Notes under the pieces: model-generated
What the model saw: only the letters and a program-made list of their open reading frames with translations
Databases searched by the model: none
Told to the model about the DNA's origin: nothing
Shown: one piece after another, positions 18,703 to 27,352 of the stretch
Layout of the letters: each line of letters starts with the position of its first letter
Numbering within the stretch: position 1 is the first letter of the stretch
Translations under genes and position numbers: made by a program
NCBI GenBank assembly: GCA_001314705.1
Contig: LJSU01000018.1
Location: 244,308-308,307 of the forward strand
DNA: 64,000 bases
From: Rhodobacteraceae bacterium HLUCCO07
GTDB taxonomy: Bacteria > Pseudomonadota > Alphaproteobacteria > Rhodobacterales > Rhodobacteraceae
Reading direction: 5' to 3'

Positions 18703-18837
18703 ATGAAACGCACCTTTCAACCCTCGAACCTGGTTCGCAAGCGCCGCCACGGGTTCCGCGCCCGCATGGCCACCAAGGCCGGCCGCAAGATCATCAATGC
18801 CCGCCGCGCGCGTGGCCGCAAGAGCCTGAGCGCGTAA
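18703..18837 (+). CDS. rpmH: 50S ribosomal protein L34
   Basis: A 44-aa basic ribosomal protein, starting [19 protein letters not shown] and ending GRKSLSA, the standard length and sequence pattern of L34. It is preceded by GGAG and by a near-consensus promoter. It heads the conserved rpmH-rnpA-yidD run. Confidence 0.98.
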   Translation: MKRTFQPSNLVRKRRHGFRARMATKAGRKIINARRARGRKSLSA

Positions 18838-18962
18838 GCGTTCGGCCCGGCGTATCCCTGCGCCGGGATCACTTGCAAAGATGACCGTTCCCACACCGCC
18901 GGGGCCATGGCCCGGGCGGTTTTCGCTTGTCCGGCAACCACCTTTGTGGATAAGGCCCGATC

Positions 18963-19310
18963 ATGACCAACGCCCCCGAAATCCTCAAGTCCCGATCCGA
19001 GTTCCTCGCCTGCGCCCGCGCGCGCCGGCAGGGCACGCGCGGGATGATGGTGCAGGCAAGGCAACGGCCCGACGACCCGGATGGCCCGATCCGCGTGGGG
19101 TTCACCTGTTCGAAAAAGGTCGGCAACGCGGTCGCGCGCAACCGCGCCAAGCGCCGCCTGCGCGAGGTGGCGCGCATGGTCCTGCCCGGGCATGGGCGCC
19201 CGGGCTGGGATTACGTGCTGATCGGACGGGCCGGGGCCACGATCGACCGGCCGTTCGAGGCGCTCAAGGGCGATCTCGTCCATGCTCTCAACCGGATTCA
19301 CGGCGCATGA
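18963..19310 (+). CDS. rnpA: Ribonuclease P protein component
   Basis: A 115-aa protein subunit that assists the RNase P RNA in trimming tRNA 5' leaders. Seen: [19 protein letters not shown], the conserved [25 protein letters not shown] (RNA-binding RNR box) and the C-terminal YVLIGR segment. It lies 125 bases after rpmH, and its stop overlaps the yidD start (ATGA). Confidence 0.95.
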   Translation: MTNAPEILKSRSEFLACARARRQGTRGMMVQARQRPDDPDGPIRVGFTCSKKVGNAVARNRAKRRLREVARMVLPGHGRPGWDYVLIGRAGATIDRPFEALKGDLVHALNRIHGA

Positions 19311-19585
19311 GCCCGCTGGCCCATATCGTCGCCCTGCCGGTGCGCGCCTATCGGCTCCTGTTCTCACCCTGGGTCGGGCACGGCTGCCGCTATCAACCCA
19401 CCTGCAGCGCCTATGCGCTCGAGGCGCTGGAACGCCACGGCGCGATCCGGGGCGGATGGCTCGCGCTTCGGCGCATCCTGCGCTGTCACCCCATGGGATC
19501 GAGCGGCTATGACCCCGTGCCCGGTGCCGACCCCGCGCATGACGCTAAGCAAGGCACGCGCTGCGATCACGACCACCACGGCTGA
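19307..19585 (+). CDS. yidD: Membrane protein insertion efficiency factor YidD
   Basis: A 92-aa membrane-associated protein thought to aid YidC-dependent insertion. Seen: the hydrophobic/amphipathic N-terminus, the family core [20 protein letters not shown] and [27 protein letters not shown], including the conserved cysteines. The C-terminus is His/Asp rich ([10 protein letters not shown]). In many bacteria yidC follows directly; here four unrelated genes intervene. Confidence 0.95.
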   Translation: MSPLAHIVALPVRAYRLLFSPWVGHGCRYQPTCSAYALEALERHGAIRGGWLALRRILRCHPMGSSGYDPVPGADPAHDAKQGTRCDHDHHG

Positions 19586-19698
19586 ACCGCCCCGCCGCAC
19601 CGTGCGCGTCGCCTTGCGTCAGGCGCAGGTCGCGGTGGGACAAGTCGTCGCGGCAAATCGCCCTAGGATTCCTCCATTCGAATCGTGGAGTGCCGCCA

Positions 19699-20850
19699 AT
19701 GACCACCGACCTTTCGACCGTGATCCGCCCCATCGCCAACGCCCATGGCCTGCCCAATGCCCATTACACCGACCCGGGCGTTTTCGCCGAGGAACGCGCT
19801 GCGCTGCTCTTCGACGAATGGGCCGGACTGGCCGTGGCCGCCGACGTGCCCGAACCGGGCGATGCAAAGCCGGTCGAGTTCCTGGGCGTGCCGCTCCTGC
19901 TGTTGCGCGGGCGTGATGGCGTGGTGCGGGTGTTTCACAATATCTGCCGACACCGCGGCATTATCCTCGTCTCCGAACCGCGCCGGATCGAGGGCGCGAT
20001 ACGCTGCCCCTATCATTCCTGGTGCTATGCCCATGACGGCCGCCTTGTCGCCACGCCCCATGTCGGCGGGCCGGGCATGAACACCCATGAGGGGATCGAC
20101 CGCGATACGCTGGGCCTGGTCGAAGTGCCCAGCCATATCTGGCGCGACGTGATATTCATCAACCTCAACGGCAATGCCGCCCCGTTCGAGGAGGCCCAGG
20201 CCGACCTGCTGGAGCGCTGGCGCGAATTCGACAGCCCGCACTACCATGGCGGCGCCGACAGCCGCTTCACGCTCGCCGTGAACACCAACTGGAAACTCGC
20301 GGTCGAGAATTTCTGCGAAAGCTATCACCTGCCCTGGGTGCATCCGGGCCTCAACAGCTATTCGCGGCTCGAAGACCATTATCATATCGAGGCGCCGGGG
20401 CGCTATTCCGGGCAAGGCACATATGTCTATCGCCAGATCAGGGGCGAGGATGGGGCGGTTTTCCCCGATTTCCCGGGGCTGTCATCGAAATGGGATGCGG
20501 GCGCGGAATATGTCGCGCTCTATCCCAACGTGCTTTTGGGGGCGCAGCGCGATCATGCCTTTGCCATCATCCTCGAACCCGTGGCCCTCGACCGCACGGT
20601 CGAGCACATCCACCTCTACTATGCCACGCCCGAGACCAACGACGCCCTGCGCTTGCAGAACACCGCGCAGTGGAAGCTGGTGTTCGAGGAGGACGTGTTC
20701 GTCGTCGAAGGCATGCAAAAGGGCCGACACACACCCGGGTTCGATGGCGGGCGATTCTCACCCGCGATGGACGGGCCGACGCATCTCTTTCACGCTTGGG
20801 TGGCGGGCAAGATCGCCGCGCGCCGACAACAGGGCCTCGCAGCGGAATGA
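19699..20850 (+). CDS. Rieske-type ring-hydroxylating oxygenase alpha subunit
   Basis: A 383-aa oxygenase component. The Rieske 2Fe-2S ligands are C83-x-H85 and C103-x2-H106 (CRHRG and CPYHSW). The mononuclear iron site is ENFCESYHLPWVH, matching the E-x2-H-x4-H pattern. The nearest families by pattern are aromatic ring hydroxylases and the quaternary-ammonium oxygenases (glycine betaine or carnitine); no reductase gene adjoins, so the substrate is open. ATG at 19699 has GGAG eight bases before it; a GTG at 19690 would overlap that site. It overlaps the following small gene by ATGA. Confidence 0.88.
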   Translation: MTTDLSTVIRPIANAHGLPNAHYTDPGVFAEERAALLFDEWAGLAVAADVPEPGDAKPVEFLGVPLLLLRGRDGVVRVFHNICRHRGIILVSEPRRIEGAIRCPYHSWCYAHDGRLVATPHVGGPGMNTHEGIDRDTLGLVEVPSHIWRDVIFINLNGNAAPFEEAQADLLERWREFDSPHYHGGADSRFTLAVNTNWKLAVENFCESYHLPWVHPGLNSYSRLEDHYHIEAPGRYSGQGTYVYRQIRGEDGAVFPDFPGLSSKWDAGAEYVALYPNVLLGAQRDHAFAIILEPVALDRTVEHIHLYYATPETNDALRLQNTAQWKLVFEEDVFVVEGMQKGRHTPGFDGGRFSPAMDGPTHLFHAWVAGKIAARRQQGLAAE

Positions 20851-21056
20851 ACGATCTCGATGCGAGGATGTGTGCGGCGCATGAGGCCGGGGACGGCGCG
20901 GCGCTGATCGCGCTCTACACCGAGGCCGCCCTGATCGCGGCCAGCGACACGGCGCGCGGCTTCTACCTCACCCACGCCTTCGTGCACGCGCTCGAAGCGG
21001 GCGACGCGCGCGCCAACGACCTGCGCGCGGAACTGCACGCCATGGGCCGGATCTGA
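20847..21056 (+). CDS. Small conserved-looking hypothetical protein
   Basis: A 69-aa Ala-rich, mostly helical protein (MNDLDARMCAAHEAGDGAAL ... LYTEAALIAASDTARGFYLT). Its start overlaps the Rieske gene stop (ATGA), and its composition matches that of neighbouring real genes. The AHEAGDGAALIALYTEAA pattern resembles one or two helical-hairpin repeats. Function unknown; possibly an accessory protein of the oxygenase. Confidence 0.6.
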   Translation: MNDLDARMCAAHEAGDGAALIALYTEAALIAASDTARGFYLTHAFVHALEAGDARANDLRAELHAMGRI

Positions 21057-21139
21057 CTGCACAACGCTGCGCGTGACACAGTTGCGAAAACACGCCCGCC
21101 CCCTTCCCCCGGCGCCCGCAACATGGCATATCGCATCCC

Positions 21140-21982
21140 ATGCTCGACGAAGCCGACGACATCCACCCGCTCTTTCACGGGTCACCGAAGACGACGGAGT
21201 TTCGCAAGCTCCGCAAGCGTCTGGTGCAGAACGTGCGCGAGGCGGTCGAGCAATACGGCATGATCGAGCCCGGTGCGAAATGGCTCGTCTGCCTCTCGGG
21301 CGGCAAGGACAGCTATACGCTTCTGGCCATCCTGCAAGAGTTGAAATGGCGCGGGCTTCTGCCGGTCGAACTTCTGGCCTGCAATCTCGACCAGGGGCAG
21401 CCGGGCTTTCCGGCGACGGTCCTGCCCGGGTTTCTCGAAAAGATGCAGGTGCCCCACCGGATCGAGTATCAGGACACCTATTCGGTGGTGATGGACAAGA
21501 TTCCACAGGGCCGGACCTTCTGCGCGCTGTGTTCGCGCCTGCGCCGCGGTCATCTCTATCGCATCGCGCGCGAAGAGGGCTGTTCGGCGGTGGTGCTGGG
21601 CCATCACCGCGACGACATTCTCGAAACCTTCTTCATGAACCTCTTTCACGGCGGGCGACTGGCCACGATGCCACCCAAGCTGGTCAACGAAGAGGGCGAT
21701 CTTTTCGTCTATCGCCCGCTCGCGCATGTCGCCGAGGCCGATTGCGAGCGTTTCGCGCGCGCGTTGAACTATCCGATCATCCCCTGCGATCTGTGCGGGT
21801 CGCAGGACGGGCTGCAACGCCAGCAGGTCAAGGCGATTCTCGACGGATGGGAAAAGAACAGCCCCGGCCGCCGCCAGGTGATGTTCCGTGCGCTGATGAA
21901 CGCGCGGCCCTCGCACCTGCTCGATCCCGGCCTTTTCGATTTCGCCGGGCTGACACGTACCGGAACCGGTGACGGTCGGTAG
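21140..21982 (+). CDS. ttcA: tRNA 2-thiocytidine(32) synthetase
   Basis: A 280-aa enzyme that thiolates C32 of certain tRNAs. Seen: the PP-loop [11 protein letters not shown] at about residues 51-61, the cysteine pairs CALC (about 130) and CDLC (about 218) for the Fe-S cluster and persulfide chemistry, and [19 protein letters not shown]. Length is typical. It is transcribed in the same direction as its neighbours but has its own 83-base upstream gap. Confidence 0.95.
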   Translation: MLDEADDIHPLFHGSPKTTEFRKLRKRLVQNVREAVEQYGMIEPGAKWLVCLSGGKDSYTLLAILQELKWRGLLPVELLACNLDQGQPGFPATVLPGFLEKMQVPHRIEYQDTYSVVMDKIPQGRTFCALCSRLRRGHLYRIAREEGCSAVVLGHHRDDILETFFMNLFHGGRLATMPPKLVNEEGDLFVYRPLAHVAEADCERFARALNYPIIPCDLCGSQDGLQRQQVKAILDGWEKNSPGRRQVMFRALMNARPSHLLDPGLFDFAGLTRTGTGDGR

Positions 21983-21998
21983 ATCGAGTTTTAGCCAT

Positions 21999-22017
21999 CT
22001 TCGCGCATTCCGCGAAG
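21999..22017 (+). terminator. Hairpin after ttcA
   Basis: CTTCGCG and CGCGAAG form a perfect 7-bp stem with loop CATTC, 17 bases past the ttcA stop. No U-tract follows, so the role is tentative. Confidence 0.35.
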
Positions 22018-22086
22018 CGGCGTTAAACGGATATTCAGACGCCACGACCTAGCCTGCCCTCTGAAACTGTCAGAGGAGCTTTGCCC

Positions 22087-23631
22087 ATGGCCGGGCGCCG
22101 GAATTTCCTGCCGCAAACCCTGCGCAACGCGCTCAGGCGGGGGCTGATCGGGCCACAGGCGCTGGCCTTTCTGCCCGCAATGGCCCTTGGCGCGTTCTGG
22201 CTCGGTGGCGAGGGGGCGCTGATTGCCGTGGCGCTCGGAATACCGCTTCTGGTGCTGTTCGCGGGGGCCATTGGCCCGCCCTTGCAAGGGGCGGGCACGC
22301 GGGATGCCGCAACCGGGCTGCCGCAGGCGGAGGCCATGGCCGAAATGGCCGAGGATTCGATGGCCCGCGCTGCCGCCACGCGGCTCAGGACCGCCTGCTT
22401 CGCAATCGAGATCGAGGCGTTCGGCCGCCTGGCCGAACGTGTCGGCCCCAACGCTGCGGAAATGCTGATCGGGCAGTCGGCGGCCCGGCTCGAGACTGCC
22501 CTGCGTGACGGTGACAGGCTCTTTCGCATCGGCGAGGCCCGGTTTGGCGTTGTACTGCCACCCATGCCACGCCTCGATCTTGAAACCGGCATCCAGATGG
22601 CCACCCGGCTGCAAACCGTGATCGAAGAGCCCTTGGCGCATGACGGACAGACGATCTATCTCTCTGCCGCGCTGGGGTTTTGCCTGTCGAGCCGCAGTCC
22701 CGATGGCACCGGAAAGGCGATGATCGACTGCGCCGGCATCGCGCTCGACGAGGCGTGCCGAAGCGGGGCCTCGGCAGTGCGCGCCTACGGCCCCGAAATG
22801 GGCCAGACCCGCCACCGGCAAGATACGCTTTGCACCGAGGTGCAGATCGCGCTGGAGAACGGCGAGATCCTGCCATGGTTTCAACCGCAGATCTCCACCG
22901 ATACCGGTCATGTCACCGGTTTCGAGACGCTGGCCCGCTGGCTTCACCCCGAGCGTGGCCTGATCCCGCCCACGGATTTCCTGCCCGCGCTGCATGAAGC
23001 CGGACAGATCGGGCGGCTCGGCGAGGTCATGCTCTACGGCGCGCTGACGGCGGTGAACGCATGGGATGCAGCGAACGCCCCGGTGCCGACCATCGCGGTC
23101 AACATGACCGGCGAGGAATTGCGCAACCCGCAACTGGCCGACCGCTTGCGGTGGGAACTCGACCGGTTCGACCTCGCACCCGACCGGCTGACCATCGAGG
23201 TGCTGGAATCGGTCGTCGCGGGCGCGCCCGACGACATGGCCGCGCGCAACCTCGCGCGCCTCTCCGAACTGGGCTGTCGCATCGACCTCGACGATTTCGG
23301 CGCCGGTCACGCCTCGCTTGCCGCGCTGCGCCGCTTTGCCATCGGCCGGATCAAGATCGACCGCAGCTTCATTACCCATGTCGATCATGACCCAGAACAG
23401 CAGCGCATGGTCAACGCGATCCTGACGATGGCCGACCGGCTGGGCATCGAGACCCTCGCCGAAGGGGTCGAGACTGCGGGCGAACACACGATGCTGGCAC
23501 AGCTCGGCTGCCGCCATGTCCAGGGCTTCGCGATAGGCCGGCCGATGCCGTTCGACGCGACGCTCGAATGGATGCAGGACCATGCCGCAAAGCTCGGCCC
23601 GGCACCCCGGATCGGACGCAGGTCAGGTTGA
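22087..23631 (+). CDS. GGDEF/EAL protein with degenerate GGDEF, probable c-di-GMP phosphodiesterase
   Basis: A 514-aa membrane-associated protein. Two hydrophobic segments lie at about residues 22-65. A GGDEF-like domain (about 75-230) has lost its signature: the active-site loop reads RIGEARFGVV. The EAL domain (about 260-495) keeps catalytic features: FETLARW in place of EAL, TIEVLES, DLDDFGAGHASL, IKIDRSF and AEGVETAGE. The likely role is hydrolysis of c-di-GMP, with the GGDEF part regulatory. ATG at 22087 has GAGGAG eight bases upstream; a TTG at 22081 is less likely. Confidence 0.9.
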   Translation: MAGRRNFLPQTLRNALRRGLIGPQALAFLPAMALGAFWLGGEGALIAVALGIPLLVLFAGAIGPPLQGAGTRDAATGLPQAEAMAEMAEDSMARAAATRLRTACFAIEIEAFGRLAERVGPNAAEMLIGQSAARLETALRDGDRLFRIGEARFGVVLPPMPRLDLETGIQMATRLQTVIEEPLAHDGQTIYLSAALGFCLSSRSPDGTGKAMIDCAGIALDEACRSGASAVRAYGPEMGQTRHRQDTLCTEVQIALENGEILPWFQPQISTDTGHVTGFETLARWLHPERGLIPPTDFLPALHEAGQIGRLGEVMLYGALTAVNAWDAANAPVPTIAVNMTGEELRNPQLADRLRWELDRFDLAPDRLTIEVLESVVAGAPDDMAARNLARLSELGCRIDLDDFGAGHASLAALRRFAIGRIKIDRSFITHVDHDPEQQRMVNAILTMADRLGIETLAEGVETAGEHTMLAQLGCRHVQGFAIGRPMPFDATLEWMQDHAAKLGPAPRIGRRSG

Positions 23632-23640
23632 ACAGAAACC

Positions 23641-23671
23641 CCGCCCGCGACGGGCCCGGTCGCGCGGGCGG
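23641..23671 (+). terminator. GC-rich hairpin after the EAL gene
   Basis: CCGCCCGCGAC pairs with GTCGCGCGGGCGG (one 2-base bulge) around loop GGGCCCG, starting 9 bases after the stop. It is very stable but has no U-tract. Confidence 0.4.
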
Positions 23672-23813
23672 CCGATCCCGACCACCGGAAAGCCGTGGCC
23701 CGCCCCGCGGCAGAACAATGCGCCCCATTCTGCCACCGGGCGCCAATATCGGCTTGACCTTTGGGCCCAGTCTCTGTTGAACCTGCCCCACCGAAACGCA
23801 AGCGTGTGGGCCC

Positions 23814-25652
23814 ATGATGGACGATCAGAACAAGAACCTAATCCTAGCCGTGGCGCTCTCCATGCTGGTGATCATCGGATGGTCGATCATGTTCCCGCCG
23901 CCCGAACCGCCACAGGAACAGGCCACCGGCGAAATCGAGGATCAGGGCACCAGCGCCCCGGCCGCCGGTGAACCGGTCGCCGATGCCCCGGCCGAAGACA
24001 CGCCCGACGCGACCGGCGCCACGGGGGCGACCGAAACCATCGACGATCTCGACGAAGCGCCACGTGTGAGCATCGACACACCCAGCCTCGAGGGGTCGAT
24101 TTCGCTTCTGGGTGGCCGGATCGACCAACTCTCGCTCAAGGATTACCGCGAGTCCCTCGACGACGACGCAGATATCGTGAGCCTGCTGTCCCCGTTCGGC
24201 AACGACAACGCCTTTTATGCGCTTTACGGCTGGGCTCCCGGGGCCGGCCTCGGGCCCGACGCGGTGCCGGGGCCGTCGACGCTCTGGACGCTCGAAAGCG
24301 GGCAGACGCTGAGCCCGCAAAACCCGGTCAAGCTGAGCTGGAGCAACGATGCGGGGCTGACCTTTCACCGCGAGATCGCGATTGACGACAAGTTCATGTT
24401 CACCGTCACTCAATCGGTCGAGAACACTGGCGAGTCGACGGTCGCACTGGCCCCCTATGGCGTTCTCGCCCGCCACGGCGAACCCGAGGACATGAAGAAT
24501 TTCTTCATCCTGCACGAGGGAATCATCGGATTTGCCGACGACCAGCTTTCCGAGATCGACTATGACGACGTGAGCGATTACGCGTTCGATCCCGACGAAG
24601 GGGCCCGTGCCGATGTCACGCGCGTGCAGGACAGCGGCTGGCTGGGGTTCACCGATCACTACTGGATGGCGACGCTCATCCCCGACACCGGCGACGCGTT
24701 CAAATCGGTGGTGAAATACGACGAACGCCGGGACATCTATCAAACCGAAACCGTGCAACGCACGCGCCAGCTCGCGCCAGGCGATAGTGTCGATGTGCAG
24801 TCACGGCTCTTTGCCGGTGCCAAGGAATGGGCCACGATCCGCGCCTACGAGAACGAAGGCGGCGTCGTCAAGTTCCTCGATTCAATCGACTGGGGCTGGT
24901 TCTTCTTTCTCACCAAGCCGATTTTCGCGCTGCTGCATTGGCTCAACGTGGCGATCGGCAACATGGGCTGGGCGATCATCGGGCTGACCCTCGTGATCAA
25001 GCTGGTGCTCTTCCCGCTGGCCTACAAGTCCTATGCCTCCATGGCCAAGATGCGCGAACTTCAGCCGCAGATGGAGAAACTCAAGGAGCAATGCGGCGAT
25101 GACCGCCAGAAGATGCAACAGGAGATGATGGCGCTCTACAAGCGCGAAAAGGTCAACCCGGCCTCGGGCTGCCTGCCGATCCTGCTGCAGATCCCGATCT
25201 TCTTTTCGCTCTACAAGGTGATCTTCGTCACGCTCGAGCTGCGCCACGCGCCCTGGATCGGCTGGATCCGCGACCTCTCGGCGCCCGACCCCAGCTCGAT
25301 CATGAACCTTTTCGGCCTGCTGCCCTGGGACGCCCCCGAACCCGGCTCGATCCTCGCGCTGATATTCATCGGGGTGATGCCGATCACGCTCGGCGTGTCG
25401 ATGTGGCTTCAGCAAAAGCTCAACCCCGCCCCGACCGATGCGACGCAAAAGATGATCTTTGCCTGGATGCCCTGGGTGTTCATGTTCATGCTGGGCAGCT
25501 TCGCCAGCGGGCTTGTGCTCTACTGGATCGCCAACAACGTGATCACCTTCATCCAGCAATATACGATCATGCGCAGCCATGGCTACAAACCCGACCTGTT
25601 CGGCAACATACGCGCGAGCTTTGCGCGCGGGGCGAAATCCGGGGATAAATGA
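23814..25652 (+). CDS. yidC: Membrane protein insertase YidC
   Basis: A 612-aa inner-membrane insertase. TM1 (LILAVALSMLVIIGWSIMF) is followed by an acidic linker and a periplasmic beta-domain (about 75-350). The conserved 60KD_IMP core then contributes five TM segments, with ASMAKMRELQPQMEKLKEQC, NPASGCLPILLQIPIFFSLY and the C-terminal KMIFAWMPWVFMFMLGSFAS. Length fits Gram-negative YidC. The stop overlaps the start of a 35-codon ORF, which in turn overlaps yihA. Confidence 0.96.
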   Translation: MMDDQNKNLILAVALSMLVIIGWSIMFPPPEPPQEQATGEIEDQGTSAPAAGEPVADAPAEDTPDATGATGATETIDDLDEAPRVSIDTPSLEGSISLLGGRIDQLSLKDYRESLDDDADIVSLLSPFGNDNAFYALYGWAPGAGLGPDAVPGPSTLWTLESGQTLSPQNPVKLSWSNDAGLTFHREIAIDDKFMFTVTQSVENTGESTVALAPYGVLARHGEPEDMKNFFILHEGIIGFADDQLSEIDYDDVSDYAFDPDEGARADVTRVQDSGWLGFTDHYWMATLIPDTGDAFKSVVKYDERRDIYQTETVQRTRQLAPGDSVDVQSRLFAGAKEWATIRAYENEGGVVKFLDSIDWGWFFFLTKPIFALLHWLNVAIGNMGWAIIGLTLVIKLVLFPLAYKSYASMAKMRELQPQMEKLKEQCGDDRQKMQQEMMALYKREKVNPASGCLPILLQIPIFFSLYKVIFVTLELRHAPWIGWIRDLSAPDPSSIMNLFGLLPWDAPEPGSILALIFIGVMPITLGVSMWLQQKLNPAPTDATQKMIFAWMPWVFMFMLGSFASGLVLYWIANNVITFIQQYTIMRSHGYKPDLFGNIRASFARGAKSGDK

Positions 25653-25756
25653 CTACGCAATTCGCCCGGATCCGGCGCCACCCGGTCAAGGCCCACGCGC
25701 GCGTCCTCACGGGCGAGCCCGTGACCGATGGCGATAGGTTCGAGGTGCTGCCATGA
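25649..25756 (+). pseudogene. 35-codon vestigial ORF between yidC and yihA, possible MOSC remnant
   Basis: The ORF starts on the yidC stop (ATGA at 25649) and stops on the yihA start (ATGA at 25753). The N-terminus MTTQFARIRRHPVKAHAR matches the RxxRHPIKxHG opening I recall for the MOSC-domain gene at this locus in related bacteria, and the end VTDGDRFEVLP resembles the end of MOSC proteins. I infer that an internal in-frame deletion removed the middle while keeping translational coupling. It might instead be a genuine leader peptide. Confidence 0.5.
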
Positions 25757-26403
25757 AACTGACCTTCCCCATCGCGGCCGAGCCCGATCCGCAGGCGCTC
25801 GAAAGGGGCCGCCTGCTCTTCGCAGGCGAAACCGCGTTCCTCAAGGGCGTGGTCGCGATGTCCGGCCTGCCCCCCGCCGACCGGATCGAGGTCTGTTTCG
25901 CGGGCCGCTCGAACGTGGGCAAATCAACGCTGATCAACGCGCTGACCGGGCGCAAGGGGCTGGCACGGGCTTCGAACACGCCCGGACGCACGCAGGAAAT
26001 CAACTTCTTCACCGCCGGACCCGATCATTATCTCGTCGACCTGCCCGGATACGGCTATGCCAACGCGCCGCTGCCCGTGGTCGAGAAATGGCAGAAGCTT
26101 CTCAAGCAATATCTCTCGGGCCGCCAATCGCTGCGCCGCGCCTTCGTGCTGATCGACGCGCGTCACGGCATCAAGGACGTGGACGAAGAGATCATGAACC
26201 GGCTCGACACATCGGCGGTCACCTTCCAATGCGTCTTGACCAAATCCGACAAGCTCAAGGCGGGCGAGCGTGACCGGATCCTCGGCCAGGTGCGCGAGAG
26301 GCTCGCGAAACATCCCGCCGCCTTCCCCGAGATCGTGCTGACATCGGCCGAAAAGGGCGAAGGCATCGCAACCCTACGCGCCATCATCGCCGAACTGGTG
26401 TAA
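25753..26403 (+). CDS. yihA: Ribosome biogenesis GTPase YihA/YsxC
   Basis: A 216-aa TRAFAC GTPase needed for large-subunit maturation. Seen: G1 GRSNVGKST (about residues 52-60), the G2 region ASNTPGRTQEINFF, G3 DLPGYGYA, G4 TKSDK and a G5-like TSAEKGEG. Length is typical. The start overlaps the small ORF stop, so expression depends on translation from yidC. Confidence 0.95.
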   Translation: MKLTFPIAAEPDPQALERGRLLFAGETAFLKGVVAMSGLPPADRIEVCFAGRSNVGKSTLINALTGRKGLARASNTPGRTQEINFFTAGPDHYLVDLPGYGYANAPLPVVEKWQKLLKQYLSGRQSLRRAFVLIDARHGIKDVDEEIMNRLDTSAVTFQCVLTKSDKLKAGERDRILGQVRERLAKHPAAFPEIVLTSAEKGEGIATLRAIIAELV

Positions 26404-26414
26404 CCCCAGACCCT

Positions 26415-26462
26415 TCATCTTGCCCGAAATACTCCGGGGAGTGTGAGGGGCTGGCCCCTCAC
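26415..26462 (+). repeat. AAATACTC intergenic motif plus hairpin, copy A
   Basis: TCATCTTGCCCGAAATACTCC (26415-26435 without exceeding the motif) is followed by GTGAGGGG-CTGG-CCCCTCAC, an 8-bp perfect stem at 26443-26462. It lies between the convergent yihA and SDR genes, so it may serve as a bidirectional terminator. Related copies are at 33574, 40368 and 42920. Confidence 0.75.
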
Positions 26463-26469
26463 GCCGGGT

Positions 26470-27198
26470 TCAGACATGCTGCCCGCCGTTGATCTCGATC
26501 TCCGTGCCCGAGATATAGCTGCTGGCATCCGAGCACAGGAAAAAGATCGTCTGGGCAACCTCTTCGGTCTGGCCGAGACGGCGCAGGGGGATCTGCTCGA
26601 CGATCTTGTCGGTGCCGGGCGACAGGATCGCGGTTTCGATCTCGCCCGGGGCAATCGCGTTGACGCGCACGCCAAGCGGTCCGAAATCATGCGCCATCTC
26701 GCGGGTCAGTGCCTTGAGCGCCGCCTTCGAGGTGGCATAGGCCGCCCCGGCAAAGGGATGCACCCGGTAGCCCGCGATCGAGGTCACGTTCACGATCGCG
26801 CCCCGGGCCGCGGCCAGCTCGTCCTTGAGACCTCGCGCCAGCACCACCGAGGCGAAGAAATTGACGTGAAAGACATGCCCCCATGTCTTGAGATCGGTCT
26901 CGAGCGTGTTGAGCCGCTCGCCCTCTGACCCTTTCGGCGAAATGCCCGCATTGTTGACCAGGGCATCAAGCCGCCCGCCGAGTTTCTCGCGGATCACCTC
27001 GACCGCGCGGATCGTGTCATTGGGATCGGCAAGATCGATCTCGACATGGTTCTCGGCGCCGCCACCCCAGGGACATTCGGCCGGAAAGGGCTGGCGCGAA
27101 CAGGTGATCACCCGCCAGCCTTCGGCGTTGAACCGGCGCACCGTGGCATGGCCAATCCCGCGACTCGCCCCGGTCAGAAGCATGGTTTTCTGCGTCAT
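26470..27198 (-). CDS. Short-chain dehydrogenase/reductase
   Basis: A 242-aa NAD(P)-dependent oxidoreductase. Seen: the cofactor motif TGASRGIG at the N-terminus, DALVNNAGIS, the catalytic Ser in NVTSIAGY, Tyr-x3-Lys in YATSKAAL, and the C-terminal GTEIEINGGQHV typical of classical SDRs. Substrate unknown; the pattern resembles 3-oxoacyl-ACP-reductase-like members. It is divergent from argB. Confidence 0.92.
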   Translation of the reverse strand: MTQKTMLLTGASRGIGHATVRRFNAEGWRVITCSRQPFPAECPWGGGAENHVEIDLADPNDTIRAVEVIREKLGGRLDALVNNAGISPKGSEGERLNTLETDLKTWGHVFHVNFFASVVLARGLKDELAAARGAIVNVTSIAGYRVHPFAGAAYATSKAALKALTREMAHDFGPLGVRVNAIAPGEIETAILSPGTDKIVEQIPLRRLGQTEEVAQTIFFLCSDASSYISGTEIEINGGQHV

Positions 27199-27257
27199 GG
27201 TCCCAATTCCTGTTGCTCGCTCGGCGCAACTCTATCAGTTCGTGCGGCTGCGGCAAT

Positions 27258-27275
27258 GGGGCGGCGCGCCGCCCC
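27258..27275. promoter_or_regulatory. Perfect 18-base palindrome between SDR and argB
   Basis: GGGGCGGCGCGCCGCCCC is a perfect palindrome in the 154-base region shared by the divergent SDR and argB genes, 60 bases from the SDR start and 78 from argB. It could be an operator or an RNA hairpin in a leader. Confidence 0.4.
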
Positions 27276-27352
27276 GATTCCGGCCCGGCGCGCAAAGGCT
27301 TGGCACCGGTGCGCGAAACGCTTAATCAGGGGCGCCAAGGAAAGACACCGCG

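Noticed and set aside
17679-18713. Upstream extension of the flavoprotein frame (total 805 codons)
   Set aside because: It reads another frame of the TVP38 gene; the flavoprotein starts at 17678 with its FAD-binding motif, overlapping the TVP38 stop.
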